Part shown: positions 1 to 7,796 of the stretch, piece by piece
Layout of the letters: each line of letters begins with the position of its first letter
How positions within the stretch are numbered: the first letter of the stretch is position 1
Notes under the pieces: model-generated
Told to the model about the DNA's origin: nothing
Seen by the model: the letters and a program-made list of their open reading frames with translations, nothing else
Databases searched by the model: none
DNA from: Candidatus Peribacter sp. UBA6535
GTDB lineage: Bacteria > Patescibacteriota > Gracilibacteria > Peribacterales > Peribacteraceae
Reading direction: 5' to 3'
DNA length: 22,924 bases
NCBI GenBank assembly: GCA_002436205.1
Contig: DJKT01000030.1
Span: forward strand, 1-22,924
Translations under genes and position numbers: made by a program

Positions 1-60
1 TCCCTGGTCCCCCAAGAAGAAAAACATTTCATCAAAAAAGGGACAAAGAGATAGCGGAAC

Positions 61-80
61 TACTTTGTATCTACAAAGTA
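61..80. repeat. Perfect inverted repeat downstream of the CAP gene
   Basis: TACTTTGTA and its reverse complement TACAAAGTA flank a 2-base centre. The repeat lies 17 bases beyond the stop codon of the minus-strand CAP gene. It could be a weak transcription-end hairpin or a protein-binding palindrome. No U-tract follows on either strand, so a classic intrinsic terminator is not supported. Bases 1-60 show no gene I can support. Confidence 0.45.
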
Positions 81-96
81 ACAAAGAGAACATAGA

Positions 97-855
97 CTAC
101 CGTACAGGCGTAATATCCACTCTCCCAAAGTTTAAGACCCAAATGTCATCGACAATACCGACGCCAACTTCTTGGTAGTCTTTACTAAGCATTGCTTCGC
201 GATGGCTTTCTGATGCCATCCATTCTTCAATGACTTGCGCAACAGTACTTTGACCTTTGGCGATGTTTTCTCCGAGATAGATTTTATAACTACAACGACA
301 TTCCTGTGCATTTACTGCACCATATCCGGTTTCTTTTATACGATCTCCAGACCGGTCACCATTCCCATTTTCATGGGAAAAATAATCCCGATTCTTCATA
401 TCTTGTGCGTGCAATTGCGCAGATCGTTCCAAGTCAATCTGATGACGCAGAGGAGGGAGGCCGTGTTTGGCTCGTTCCAGGTTCACACCATCAATCACTT
501 GCTGCTTTACAGAAACTGGCTGACCGGCACGCCTTCGATTCCTGCGTTCCTGCATTCGCTCGTAAAGCGTTTTGTCACCAGTAGGCTGTTGAGTTTCTGT
601 GGTGCGCCTTCTGGCATTCAGTCTTGCCTGGCGACGCGAAGCAGCTGTTGTTTGAGTGATAGATCGACGTGTTGGCCGTTCGGTGACTGTTCTTGTAGGG
701 CTACTGCGAGCTGCTGCGCGAGCTGCTGCGCGATCCTCCATCGTATGAGCGCTTGCATACAGTTCTACGTTTACGTCACTTAGTGTATCAAAAGCTACCG
801 GGCTTCCAATTAAACCCGTAAGAGCTAGTCCTGTTATGAGAGTTTGTGGAATCAT
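97..855 (-). CDS. Secreted CAP (SCP/PR1, YkwD-like) domain protein
   Basis: A 252-residue protein. Residues 1-22 form a hydrophobic N-terminal segment, probably a signal peptide or anchor. Residues 40-115 are a low-complexity linker rich in Ala, Arg and Thr. Residues 118-248 form a CAP domain of the bacterial YkwD type. Family residues are visible: H149, the SH pair at 160-161, E196 in GENIA, and H218. An additional CRC motif at 186-188 could be redox-active or metal-binding. Bacterial CAP proteins are extracytoplasmic and mostly of unknown biochemical function. The gene stands alone and is divergent from the neighbouring RNase gene. The ATG start follows a TATACT hexamer at 10 bases with no Shine-Dalgarno. 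The domain call is firm; the function is open. Confidence 0.88.
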   Translation of the reverse strand: MIPQTLITGLALTGLIGSPVAFDTLSDVNVELYASAHTMEDRAAARAAARSSPTRTVTERPTRRSITQTTAASRRQARLNARRRTTETQQPTGDKTLYERMQERRNRRRAGQPVSVKQQVIDGVNLERAKHGLPPLRHQIDLERSAQLHAQDMKNRDYFSHENGNGDRSGDRIKETGYGAVNAQECRCSYKIYLGENIAKGQSTVAQVIEEWMASESHREAMLSKDYQEVGVGIVDDIWVLNFGRVDITPVR

Positions 856-865
856 TTGTTACAGT

Positions 866-871
866 AGTATA
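866..871 (-). promoter_or_regulatory. -10 hexamer (TATACT) for the CAP gene
   Basis: On the minus strand TATACT ends 10 bases before the ATG of the CAP gene, predicting a leader of only a few nucleotides. No good -35 is visible. Confidence 0.4.
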
Positions 872-966
872 GAGAAAGTACCAATAGAGATTTAGAGAAA
901 ACATGCTATTCTGTGACCGATATCGCATCTGCTATGCGCTCATAACAGCTATCATTAACCTAATAT

Positions 967-2376
967 ATGAAAATCATTCCCCACGGTGCGGCCAGAGAAG
1001 TGACCGGTAGTTGCCATGAAATCCAGGTAGAAACCGATAGTGGCTTCAAGCGTATACTCCTAGATTGTGGTCTCTTTATGGGTCATCGTCAGGAATCTGC
1101 TGTAAAAAACGCCGAGTTTGACTTCGAGCCTGCCGAGATCGATGCCATGATCTTAAGCCATGCACATGCAGATCACGTTGGTCGTGTGCCGGTGCTACAT
1201 AAGAAAGGATTCAACGCCCGTATTCACTGCACGTACGCCACCTTAGATTTATCGGAAGTGATGTTACAAGATAGCGGATACATAAACGAGAAAGATGAAG
1301 AGTACTACTGCAAGCACTTGGCAAAATCTATGATGGAATGCGATGGACCGCTCCACACGCAGCAAGATGCTATTGATTGTATGCAGTACTTTGAGGGAGA
1401 GAACTATAACGAATGGTTTGATGTGTGCGAGGGGATCAAAGCAAAGTTCCTAGATGCAGGGCACATCATCGGTGCTGCTATGGTGGTACTGGAGATACAA
1501 GAGAAGGGTACAACGCGCCATATAGGTTTTAGTGGAGACTTGGGGCGAAACATGCTTCCCATCATTCGTGATCCTGCAGACATGCCTCCGGTAGAAATCC
1601 TCATCTGCGAGAGTACGTACGGAAACCGTGAGCATGAAGATATCCGCACTGCCAAACATGCATTGGAAGAAGTGATTACTCGCACGGCAAAACGCGGAGG
1701 AAAAGTGCTCATTCCTGCGTTTTCTCTCGAGCGCACACAAGAGATTGTGTACGACTTGCATGTACTTTGGGATGCCAAAGACATCCCTCCGATCCCTATA
1801 GTTATCGATTCGCCGTTGGCTACAAAAGTGACCGGCGTGTTTATGAAGCACCCAGAATGCTACGACAAAGAGATGTACGAAAAATTCCTCGCTCGTGCAC
1901 ACAACCCCTTCCAGTTCTCGCTTGTGCGGTACACAGACAGTGTTGATGAGAGTAAAGCACTCAATGGTACTCCTGGTCCGATGCTTATTATGGCGGGGTC
2001 CGGTATGTGTGAAGCAGGTCGCATTCGCCATCACTTAAAAAATGAAATCGAAGATGAAAGAAACACCGTACTTGCAGTGGGATACATGGCAGAAAACACG
2101 CTTGGTAAGAAGGTGATAGATTCGGAAGTGCATGAGGTAAAAATCTTCGATCACATCTACAAAAAGAAAGCTGAGACCGTGTATATCAATGCGTATTCCG
2201 GTCATGCTGATATGAATGACCTAGATGAATTCGTCTGCAGCACAGAAGGCGTAAAAACAGTCATCTTAGTGCACGGGGAAGAGGAACAGATGAGTCCATT
2301 TGCAGAGCGAATTCGCGCTGCTTGCCCGGAGAGAGAGGTACTTATGCCGGAGCGTGACGAGATAATAGAAGTGTAG
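967..2376 (+). CDS. Metallo-beta-lactamase/beta-CASP ribonuclease (YSH1/CPSF-like, COG1236 type)
   Basis: A 469-residue enzyme with the metallo-beta-lactamase metal site HAHADH at residues 65-70. Further metal-site motifs follow: DAGHIIGAA (a later His), SGDLGR, and SGHAD near residue 410. The central segment with PAFSLERTQE and DSPLA is the beta-CASP insertion seen in RNA-processing nucleases related to CPSF73/YSH1. Length is normal for the short bacterial and archaeal members that lack KH domains. It probably acts as a cytosolic endo- or exoribonuclease in RNA maturation or decay. The gene is single and plus-strand, divergent from the CAP gene. Its ATG has no Shine-Dalgarno; a TATCAT sequence lies 11 bases upstream. 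The family is confident; the exact RNA substrate is unknown. Confidence 0.93.
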   Translation: MKIIPHGAAREVTGSCHEIQVETDSGFKRILLDCGLFMGHRQESAVKNAEFDFEPAEIDAMILSHAHADHVGRVPVLHKKGFNARIHCTYATLDLSEVMLQDSGYINEKDEEYYCKHLAKSMMECDGPLHTQQDAIDCMQYFEGENYNEWFDVCEGIKAKFLDAGHIIGAAMVVLEIQEKGTTRHIGFSGDLGRNMLPIIRDPADMPPVEILICESTYGNREHEDIRTAKHALEEVITRTAKRGGKVLIPAFSLERTQEIVYDLHVLWDAKDIPPIPIVIDSPLATKVTGVFMKHPECYDKEMYEKFLARAHNPFQFSLVRYTDSVDESKALNGTPGPMLIMAGSGMCEAGRIRHHLKNEIEDERNTVLAVGYMAENTLGKKVIDSEVHEVKIFDHIYKKKAETVYINAYSGHADMNDLDEFVCSTEGVKTVILVHGEEEQMSPFAERIRAACPEREVLMPERDEIIEV

Positions 2377-2423
2377 CATTTTGCCAGATAAAAAACGTGA
2401 CAATCGTGCCTTGAATTGCGTAA

Positions 2424-2429
2424 TATACT
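2424..2429 (+). promoter_or_regulatory. Candidate -10 (TATACT) of the exporter operon
   Basis: TATACT lies 22 bases before the ATG at 2452. A GTGACA at 2397-2402 would be a -35 with an over-long spacer of 21, so only the -10 is supported. It overlaps a possible alternative TTG start at 2416, which argues for the ATG. Confidence 0.4.
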
Positions 2430-2451
2430 TTGCCTAACGTTTGTCATTAGT

Positions 2452-3150
2452 ATGTCATCACTTACGAAGCCAGAATTACTGCAGGCATTCAAAGTGGATC
2501 TCCTCAAGAAAGTTTGTCCCGCAGAATCTGTTATAGACTACGGTGGAATGTGGCGAGTGCATGGACAGTACTCCATTCTTTGTCGTGAGTTGGGATGTAA
2601 TCGTGTAACAATGGTTGATATGTATGAGGCGCCAGAGTGGCAAAACGAAAGTCCCTTAACAGATGATATTGAATTCCTCAAGGAAAATTTTGCTGACCCC
2701 TTATTCATGGCAACTCTTCGTGAAACGTATAGTCTATCTATCGCATTTTCAATTATGTTGCACCAGGCAAACTTATTGGATGTGTTGGCGCGTATCCTTG
2801 AGCGAACAGAAGAAACCTTCTGTTTTTGCCAGCCCATGATTCGGGAAATGGAAACATCACGAGGACTCGTCTTTCTGCCAGAGCATCCTAAAGAAGAATT
2901 ATCTCATCAATCTCTATACAATGAACGTGTTAACTTTTTTCAGCCGGGCATCTTGCATCCCAGTAATTGGATATGGGGCATGACTCCTTCGTTCTTCCAT
3001 ACTGCTCTTGAGTGCAATGGGTTTAAGGTTACATATGAAGAAGAGTTCGATGATCTCTCAAAACGTCAGTGGTTTTGGTGGGGGTGTATAGCGAAGCGAC
3101 AGAAGCTCCACCCCGTCTTCGCGGTAGCGAAAACAAGGTATTCCATGTAG
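2452..3150 (+). CDS. Putative SAM-dependent methyltransferase-like protein
   Basis: A 232-residue protein from the ATG at 2452; an upstream TTG at 2416 would add 12 residues. Near residues 23-45 a run of VIDYGG followed by VTMVDMYE resembles a diverged Rossmann motif I and the acidic end of strand 2 in class I methyltransferases. The usual GxGxG is altered, so SAM binding is not certain. It ends 7 bases before the ABC permease, so it is the first gene of that transport operon. In ABC-dependent glycan export, methyltransferases often modify or cap the chain; that role here is inference. It could also be a non-catalytic Rossmann protein. Confidence 0.62.
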   Translation: MSSLTKPELLQAFKVDLLKKVCPAESVIDYGGMWRVHGQYSILCRELGCNRVTMVDMYEAPEWQNESPLTDDIEFLKENFADPLFMATLRETYSLSIAFSIMLHQANLLDVLARILERTEETFCFCQPMIREMETSRGLVFLPEHPKEELSHQSLYNERVNFFQPGILHPSNWIWGMTPSFFHTALECNGFKVTYEEEFDDLSKRQWFWWGCIAKRQKLHPVFAVAKTRYSM

Positions 3151-3157
3151 GCTGAAA

Positions 3158-3934
3158 ATGATGTATACGCGCTTTGTTAAACTGTTTAGTAAAGACATTA
3201 CACTTCTCTATGAAGTAACGAAGTCGAATTTTAAATTGCAAAATGAAAATAGCATACTTGGCGTCGTATGGTATCTACTGGGACCGTTGTTGCTCTTTGG
3301 TATTATGCTGTTCGTGTTCTCTCATCGCTTGGGAGCGTCTATTGAGCAGTATCCTCTCTATCTTATGATGGGTATTATTGCTTGGAACTTCTTTGCGACA
3401 GGGACAGGACGTGGTATGACTGTGATTACTGGGAATGCGGGACTGATAAAGTCACTTCCTATTCGCATAGAAATTCTTGTGGTAGCAGCTGTACTCCATG
3501 CACTGATTACACATTCCATTGAAATTCTGATTTTCCTGGGGATGTTATTTTGGTTTGGTATCACCCCAACGCTCATTCTTCTCTATTTCTTGGTACTATT
3601 CATAAGCTTTCTGTTTACCTTTGGCACAGGTCTTATTCTTGCGACTCTCTATGTACTGTTTCGTGATGTACAGCAAATCTGGTCTGTGCTCACCAGAGCA
3701 TGGTGGTTTGCTACGCCGATTTTTTATACTCTAACCGAAACAGGTCTTGGGGCGAAGGTTAGTCTATTCAATCCTCTGTATTATAGTATCCATCTTTCTC
3801 GTGAGCTTCTCATTTATAACCGCATCCCATCCATGCAGCTTTTCTTCAATTTTATAGGCTTTGCGGTAACAACACTGTGTATAGGTTACTATTTGTTTTA
3901 TAAGCTTCGTCCGCGTTTTGTCGCACTACTATGA
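3158..3934 (+). CDS. wzm: ABC-2 type polysaccharide export permease (Wzm/TagG-like)
   Basis: A 258-residue integral membrane protein with about six hydrophobic segments, the usual size of Wzm/TagG permeases. The segment before the first membrane span, containing NSILGVVWYLLGPLL, matches the family pattern in which the first span is preceded by a short amphipathic stretch. NPLYYSIHLSRE near the C-terminus matches the conserved NP...R region. It would form the membrane channel, with the following ATPase, that exports a lipid-linked glycan across the cytoplasmic membrane. ATG codons at 3158 and 3161 are both possible. The stop overlaps the ATPase start as ATGA, indicating translational coupling. 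Confidence 0.9.
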   Translation: MMYTRFVKLFSKDITLLYEVTKSNFKLQNENSILGVVWYLLGPLLLFGIMLFVFSHRLGASIEQYPLYLMMGIIAWNFFATGTGRGMTVITGNAGLIKSLPIRIEILVVAAVLHALITHSIEILIFLGMLFWFGITPTLILLYFLVLFISFLFTFGTGLILATLYVLFRDVQQIWSVLTRAWWFATPIFYTLTETGLGAKVSLFNPLYYSIHLSRELLIYNRIPSMQLFFNFIGFAVTTLCIGYYLFYKLRPRFVALL

Positions 3935-4755
3935 GTATAGAATCCGTCATCTCTGTCTCAAATGTAAGCAAATCCTTCTGGGTGCATGCACGAACGGATG
4001 CGACACTTCTTTCCCGTATGGCGGACATGTTGCCTTCGGGAAGCAAAAGACTGCATTCCCGCAGTATCTCTGCGGTACAAGATGTAAGTTTCGATGTTCA
4101 CGAAGGAGAAGTACTGGGTATTGTTGGTAAAAATGCCTCAGGTAAAACAACATTATTGCGACTCATTGCAGGGATTCTCGAACCGGATACTGGTTCGGTA
4201 CACGTGGAAGGCCCTATAACGTCTCTCATCAACTTAAGTGTTGGCTTACAGTATCGACTGACTATACGTGATAATATTTTTCTCACCTGTTCACTGTTTG
4301 GTATGTCGCGTCAGCATATTCGTGATGTCTTTGATGTTATTTTGGAATATGCAGGTATTACCGATGCGGATATGTATCCGTACCAACTATCTGTGGGCAT
4401 GAGTCAGCGGCTTGCGTTCTCTATAGCAGTGCACACGAAGCCGCGGATTCTGTTGCTTGATGAAATCTTTTCCGCTGGTGATGAAAGCTTTCGGAAAAAG
4501 GCAATGTATACAATGGATGAGCTTATCAGCAGCAATGTTACCGTAGTGATGGTTAGTCACAATCTTGAGCGTGTGGAAGAACTGAGTGATCGTATTCTAT
4601 GGATGGATCAGGGGATAGTGCAGCATCAAGGAGATCCCAAAGAAACGATAGCTGCCTATAGACAATTTTGTCATTGTTCTACACCCAACGCAAAGCATCA
4701 TGGTAGTGCCTACAAACACAGTTCCAGTCCACCAGCGTCTTCCAGCCATCTTTGA
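3931..4755 (+). CDS. wzt: ABC exporter ATPase (Wzt/TagH-like, no carbohydrate-binding tail)
   Basis: A 274-residue nucleotide-binding subunit. Visible motifs are Walker A GKNASGKTT (about 66-74), the signature LSVGMSQRL, Walker B ILLLDEIFSAGDE, and the H-loop VMVSHN. The LTIRDNI and LFGMSR segments between Walker A and the signature are typical of Wzt/TagH proteins. Residues after about 250 are a low-complexity Ser/His/Pro tail rather than the beta-sandwich carbohydrate domain found in Wzt proteins that read a chain terminus. That tail is encoded opposite the 3' end of the GT2 gene: the two genes overlap tail-to-tail by 77 bases. The start overlaps the permease stop. Function as an exporter ATPase is confident. 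Confidence 0.9.
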   Translation: MSIESVISVSNVSKSFWVHARTDATLLSRMADMLPSGSKRLHSRSISAVQDVSFDVHEGEVLGIVGKNASGKTTLLRLIAGILEPDTGSVHVEGPITSLINLSVGLQYRLTIRDNIFLTCSLFGMSRQHIRDVFDVILEYAGITDADMYPYQLSVGMSQRLAFSIAVHTKPRILLLDEIFSAGDESFRKKAMYTMDELISSNVTVVMVSHNLERVEELSDRILWMDQGIVQHQGDPKETIAAYRQFCHCSTPNAKHHGSAYKHSSSPPASSSHL

Positions 4756-6043
4756 TGGCTGTATCGTAAAAATCAAAGTCATAACTTAAGCCTTCTGGAC
4801 TGCGAAACACATTGTGTTTGAGGTATGCGGTGCGAATTGCACTGCAGCCGAAACCGTATCCGTATACGGAGCTCACTCCTTCGCCCATAGGATGGTCTGA
4901 AGAAAATTCCGTACCAGATGAATCCAGCCAACCGACGGAACATCCATTTTTTCTGCTTCTGTATGCTGCATTTACACTCAATACATTTGTATCGAAGTTT
5001 TGGATTATTCTTGGGTACGCATCATCGGGCGGTATCATATCGTCTTCCAGAAATAGTGTTAGCGTTGTGGTGCTCAGCTGTGCAAATTGGTTATAGAGTC
5101 TTCCGACAGCGTGCGATACAAGCTTTGTGACTTCGGATCGTGGAACATCTGCCAATCCTTTTTGTAGAGTTGTATCGCGTATGAATGTTGATGAACAGTA
5201 ATCACAGGAGGCGAGCCAGGCTTTTACCATTGTTGCAAAATTACTATCTTGAGATGTTTCTATAAGTATTAAGTGCAGAAAATTATGTGGAAATGTTTGT
5301 CGTTCCAAAAATCCACTCAATAGCGGCCATGCCCAATTGCGTCCTGAGAGTGCGATACATAGCGTTGCTGGTTCTTCTAGAAATCCGGCTCTTTTGGCGT
5401 ATCCTTGAGGGATAGTGACTTCTGATGACATATTCCTGTCGTGGATGCGATACCGGTGTATTCCTTTGCTTTTTACCGCTTTCCAACCCAGATGGAGGAT
5501 ACGCCTCCACGTTATCCAGTCACCATCGTGATCAATGCCATGACTCCAGGAGCCCGCTTGCAATAGGGCCTCTCTTCGAACCATGCTTGCAGATTGAATA
5601 CTATTTTTTGTATCGAACCGTTTCCAATCCAATGGATCGGGAAAGAGGAACTCTCCACTTTTATTGCCGATGTATTCTAAATCTGGATAAACAATGGCAG
5701 TGTCTGTATTCCTATCGAATGCTCGGAATCCTTCTGCTATGTAGCATGGCGAGATGGCGTCATCCGCATCCAGGCATACAACAAACGGAGCAGTGGTTTC
5801 GTTCATACCTGCGTTGCGTGCTGCACCGACACTTTTCCACTCACCACGTATATATCGAACACCGCTATTTACGTAGCGCGAAGCGACCTTTTTTGTATTA
5901 TCGGTGGATGAGTCATCTACTACGATGATCTCACGGGGAATCAATGTTTGTGCAAGTACGCTTTCTATACATTCTCCAAGATAATCCGCGTAATTATGGC
6001 ATGGAATGATAACGGCGGCCTGTCCTGTATATTGTTTACTCAT
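4679..6043 (-). CDS. Bimodular glycosyltransferase: GT2 plus C-terminal GT-A-like module
   Basis: A 454-residue protein. Residues 8-205 are a GT2 domain: IIPCHNY at the first strand, VVDDSS at 41-46 for UDP/nucleotide binding, and the metal motif LDADD at 91-95. HGIDHDGDW at 168-176 fits the acceptor/catalytic acidic region. Residues 225-445 form a second module with alternating strands (LCIAL, LHLILIE), FLEDDMIPPD at 331-340 resembling a second DxD motif, and a conserved DGWKTLVDW tail. The C-terminal half of the 875-residue fusion gene in this operon is its clear paralogue. Start and stop: ATG overlaps the preceding gene's TGA (ATGA), and the 3' end overlaps the ABC ATPase gene. It probably adds sugars to the exported glycan; the sugar is unknown. 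Confidence 0.87.
   Translation of the reverse strand: MSKQYTGQAAVIIPCHNYADYLGECIESVLAQTLIPREIIVVDDSSTDNTKKVASRYVNSGVRYIRGEWKSVGAARNAGMNETTAPFVVCLDADDAISPCYIAEGFRAFDRNTDTAIVYPDLEYIGNKSGEFLFPDPLDWKRFDTKNSIQSASMVRREALLQAGSWSHGIDHDGDWITWRRILHLGWKAVKSKGIHRYRIHDRNMSSEVTIPQGYAKRAGFLEEPATLCIALSGRNWAWPLLSGFLERQTFPHNFLHLILIETSQDSNFATMVKAWLASCDYCSSTFIRDTTLQKGLADVPRSEVTKLVSHAVGRLYNQFAQLSTTTLTLFLEDDMIPPDDAYPRIIQNFDTNVLSVNAAYRSRKNGCSVGWLDSSGTEFSSDHPMGEGVSSVYGYGFGCSAIRTAYLKHNVFRSPEGLSYDFDFYDTAIKDGWKTLVDWNCVCRHYHDALRWV
4743..4761. repeat. 8-bp hairpin at the convergent gene junction
   Basis: CAGCCATC, a 3-base loop TTT, then GATGGCTG form a perfect hairpin that includes the stop codon of the ATPase gene. 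It lies inside the GT2 coding region, where it encodes A-I-K-D-G-W. No U-tract follows on the plus strand, so a role as terminator is only possible. Confidence 0.35.
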
Positions 6044-6918
6044 CGTGAAAGCAGGTATTCGTATACATTGGCATAGTTTGGCACAGTCGTTTTCCAGTCG
6101 CGCTTTACGCGAATAAGTTCATGATTGTATCGTGCAGTCTTTCGTACTATTTCCGGATTGTCCTTGCACCACTTAAGAGATTTTCTGAGCTCGGAAAAAT
6201 CATTCTGTGGCACAAGTAGTCCGTTCACTTCATATGCTATTACTTCTGTAGTAATGCCCACAGGAAATGCGATAGGAAAATTTCCACAACTCATACCTTC
6301 CAGAATTGGACGTGGATCACCTTCTGCTTTGGAGGAGGTTACAATGACGTCAATGGAGTTATAAAAATCAATCATACTTTCATGAGATACATCACCAGAC
6401 ACAATCTTCAATGTACATATGCCTTCGCAGGCCTGTTTTAGCATATCCAGCTGCTTAATGGGTTGCGAAGCGTTTCCAGCCCACCCGACTACTATCGGCC
6501 CCTTGCGGTCGTTGTGGGGGATGAAGGTATCAGTGTCCACACCAGAACTTACAAGAAATGCCGGAATGGGTAGCTCACGAAGACGAGAAAGTAGTTTTCG
6601 ACTTGTTACACAAAGCACGTGTGCTTCTTTGAGATACTTCCAGTAGCACTGCATTGGCGAAAGTCCTTTGAGCTCCCAGTAATGACTTCTCACACACTTA
6701 ATAATTTTTGCCTTTCCATGCAAAAATTTATGGTGGTATGACTCCATTTCATAAAAAACCTGAATGATGTCATATCGTGATTCGTCTATGATCGGCTTGT
6801 CTTCTGTAAATAGTGTTTCAAAGGTATATTGATCTCCCAAAATGCGCGTGATGGCACGTGCATTGAAGTCAAATGCCCAGTTGTGATAATCGGCAAGAAG
6901 TAGTACACGTGGCTTCAT
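6040..6918 (-). CDS. GT-B glycosyltransferase (GT1/GT4-like), copy 2 of a tandem pair
   Basis: A 292-residue protein. The N-terminal strand PRVLLLADYHNWAF begins a Rossmann-like half. The C-terminal half holds VVGWAGN, IVSGD, the loop VIVTSSKAEGDPRPILEG with a pair of acidic residues eight apart, and NGLLVP, as in GT4 nucleotide-sugar binding domains. It is short for GT4 (often 350-400 residues), so the N-terminal acceptor half is reduced. It is a close paralogue of the next upstream gene. I chose ATG at 6918 because it overlaps the upstream stop as ATGA; an in-frame ATG at 6972 would run 54 bases into that gene. The stop overlaps the GT2 start in the same way. Donor and linkage cannot be read from the sequence. 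Confidence 0.85.
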   Translation of the reverse strand: MKPRVLLLADYHNWAFDFNARAITRILGDQYTFETLFTEDKPIIDESRYDIIQVFYEMESYHHKFLHGKAKIIKCVRSHYWELKGLSPMQCYWKYLKEAHVLCVTSRKLLSRLRELPIPAFLVSSGVDTDTFIPHNDRKGPIVVGWAGNASQPIKQLDMLKQACEGICTLKIVSGDVSHESMIDFYNSIDVIVTSSKAEGDPRPILEGMSCGNFPIAFPVGITTEVIAYEVNGLLVPQNDFSELRKSLKWCKDNPEIVRKTARYNHELIRVKRDWKTTVPNYANVYEYLLSR

Positions 6919-7796
6919 GTAGAGGAGAGAACATGTTGGTACATGTGTGCCATTTGTTTTGTAGTGTGACACTTGTCACGCTGTGAACGGATGTACTCAC
7001 GATTAACTCGCCAATGTCCGCGAACTGATGCGATATTATTTTGGCACCACAGCAAAGCTGACCGTAAACCTTCAATGGATTTTTCTTCTACCAGTAAACC
7101 ATTCGTTTCATGTTCAATGATTTCCGGCGCAATGCCGACATTAAAAGAAACAGGAAAATTGCCACAACTCATACCCTCTGCAAGAGTTCTTGGTCCGCCT
7201 TCAGTTTCAGAGCAACATACTATGACATCAATGGTATTGTAAAAACGAACCATAGCATTTACATCTAGGTCTCCCGAAGCGATACGAAGTTCGCATATTC
7301 CTTCGCAGGCTTTCTGAAGAAGAGGGAGTTGCTTGATAGAATCATTGGTATTTCCTGCCCAGCCAACGACCATTGGCCCTGATCTTACATCTGTCCGATC
7401 GAACATCTTAGTATTGATTCCATCGGGACACAGAAACACATGTGGATGCAAATCATACAACATAGAAAGCAACTGGATATTTATCACTGCAACAGCATCG
7501 AATTGCGAAAGATGTTTATCTGCAAATTTATACGTATCCATCTCCTTCTCCCAACGATGACTACAAACAGATGTAATACATTTTGCATTTCCAATATCAA
7601 AATTCCTGTGATGTGTTTCGAATGGATAGAACACATGGATGATGTCATATGGTCCATGTAATGTTGGTTTTTCGTGTGTAAAATATATGTCTATATCAAA
7701 GATATCTGCACAGTGCTCCGCAATTGTATTTGCGGTGGTATGGAATGCCCAGTTACGGACATCGGGAAGCAAAAGGAGGCGGGGGCGCCTGATCAT
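6915..7796 (-). CDS. GT-B glycosyltransferase (GT1/GT4-like), copy 1 of a tandem pair
   Basis: A 293-residue protein starting RRPRLLLLPDVRNWAF and sharing its whole layout with the following gene. Shared landmarks are YDIIHVFY, VVGWAGN, KQACEGIC, the acidic loop SETEGGPRTLAEGMSCGN, and NGLLVEE. These match the C-terminal sugar-nucleotide domain of GT4 enzymes. The start at 7796 forms an ATGA overlap with the stop of the 875-residue fusion gene; an ATG at 7823 is possible but would lie deeper inside it. The two copies most likely arose by tandem duplication and then diverged, suggesting different acceptors or linkages in one glycan. Confidence 0.85.
   Translation of the reverse strand: MIRRPRLLLLPDVRNWAFHTTANTIAEHCADIFDIDIYFTHEKPTLHGPYDIIHVFYPFETHHRNFDIGNAKCITSVCSHRWEKEMDTYKFADKHLSQFDAVAVINIQLLSMLYDLHPHVFLCPDGINTKMFDRTDVRSGPMVVGWAGNTNDSIKQLPLLQKACEGICELRIASGDLDVNAMVRFYNTIDVIVCCSETEGGPRTLAEGMSCGNFPVSFNVGIAPEIIEHETNGLLVEEKSIEGLRSALLWCQNNIASVRGHWRVNREYIRSQRDKCHTTKQMAHMYQHVLSST

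Noticed and set aside
235..783. Plus-strand open frame of 182 codons opposite the CAP gene
   Set aside because: Its translation is low-complexity and rich in Cys/Ser, as expected for an antisense shadow; the CAP domain on the minus strand is clear.
1450..2034. Minus-strand open frame of 194 codons inside the RNase gene
   Set aside because: It lies wholly within a conserved beta-CASP coding region and has no recognisable domain.
4743..4761. Bidirectional intrinsic terminator
   Set aside because: The stem is perfect but lacks a following U-tract on the plus strand, and it is part of a conserved protein-coding stretch on the minus strand.
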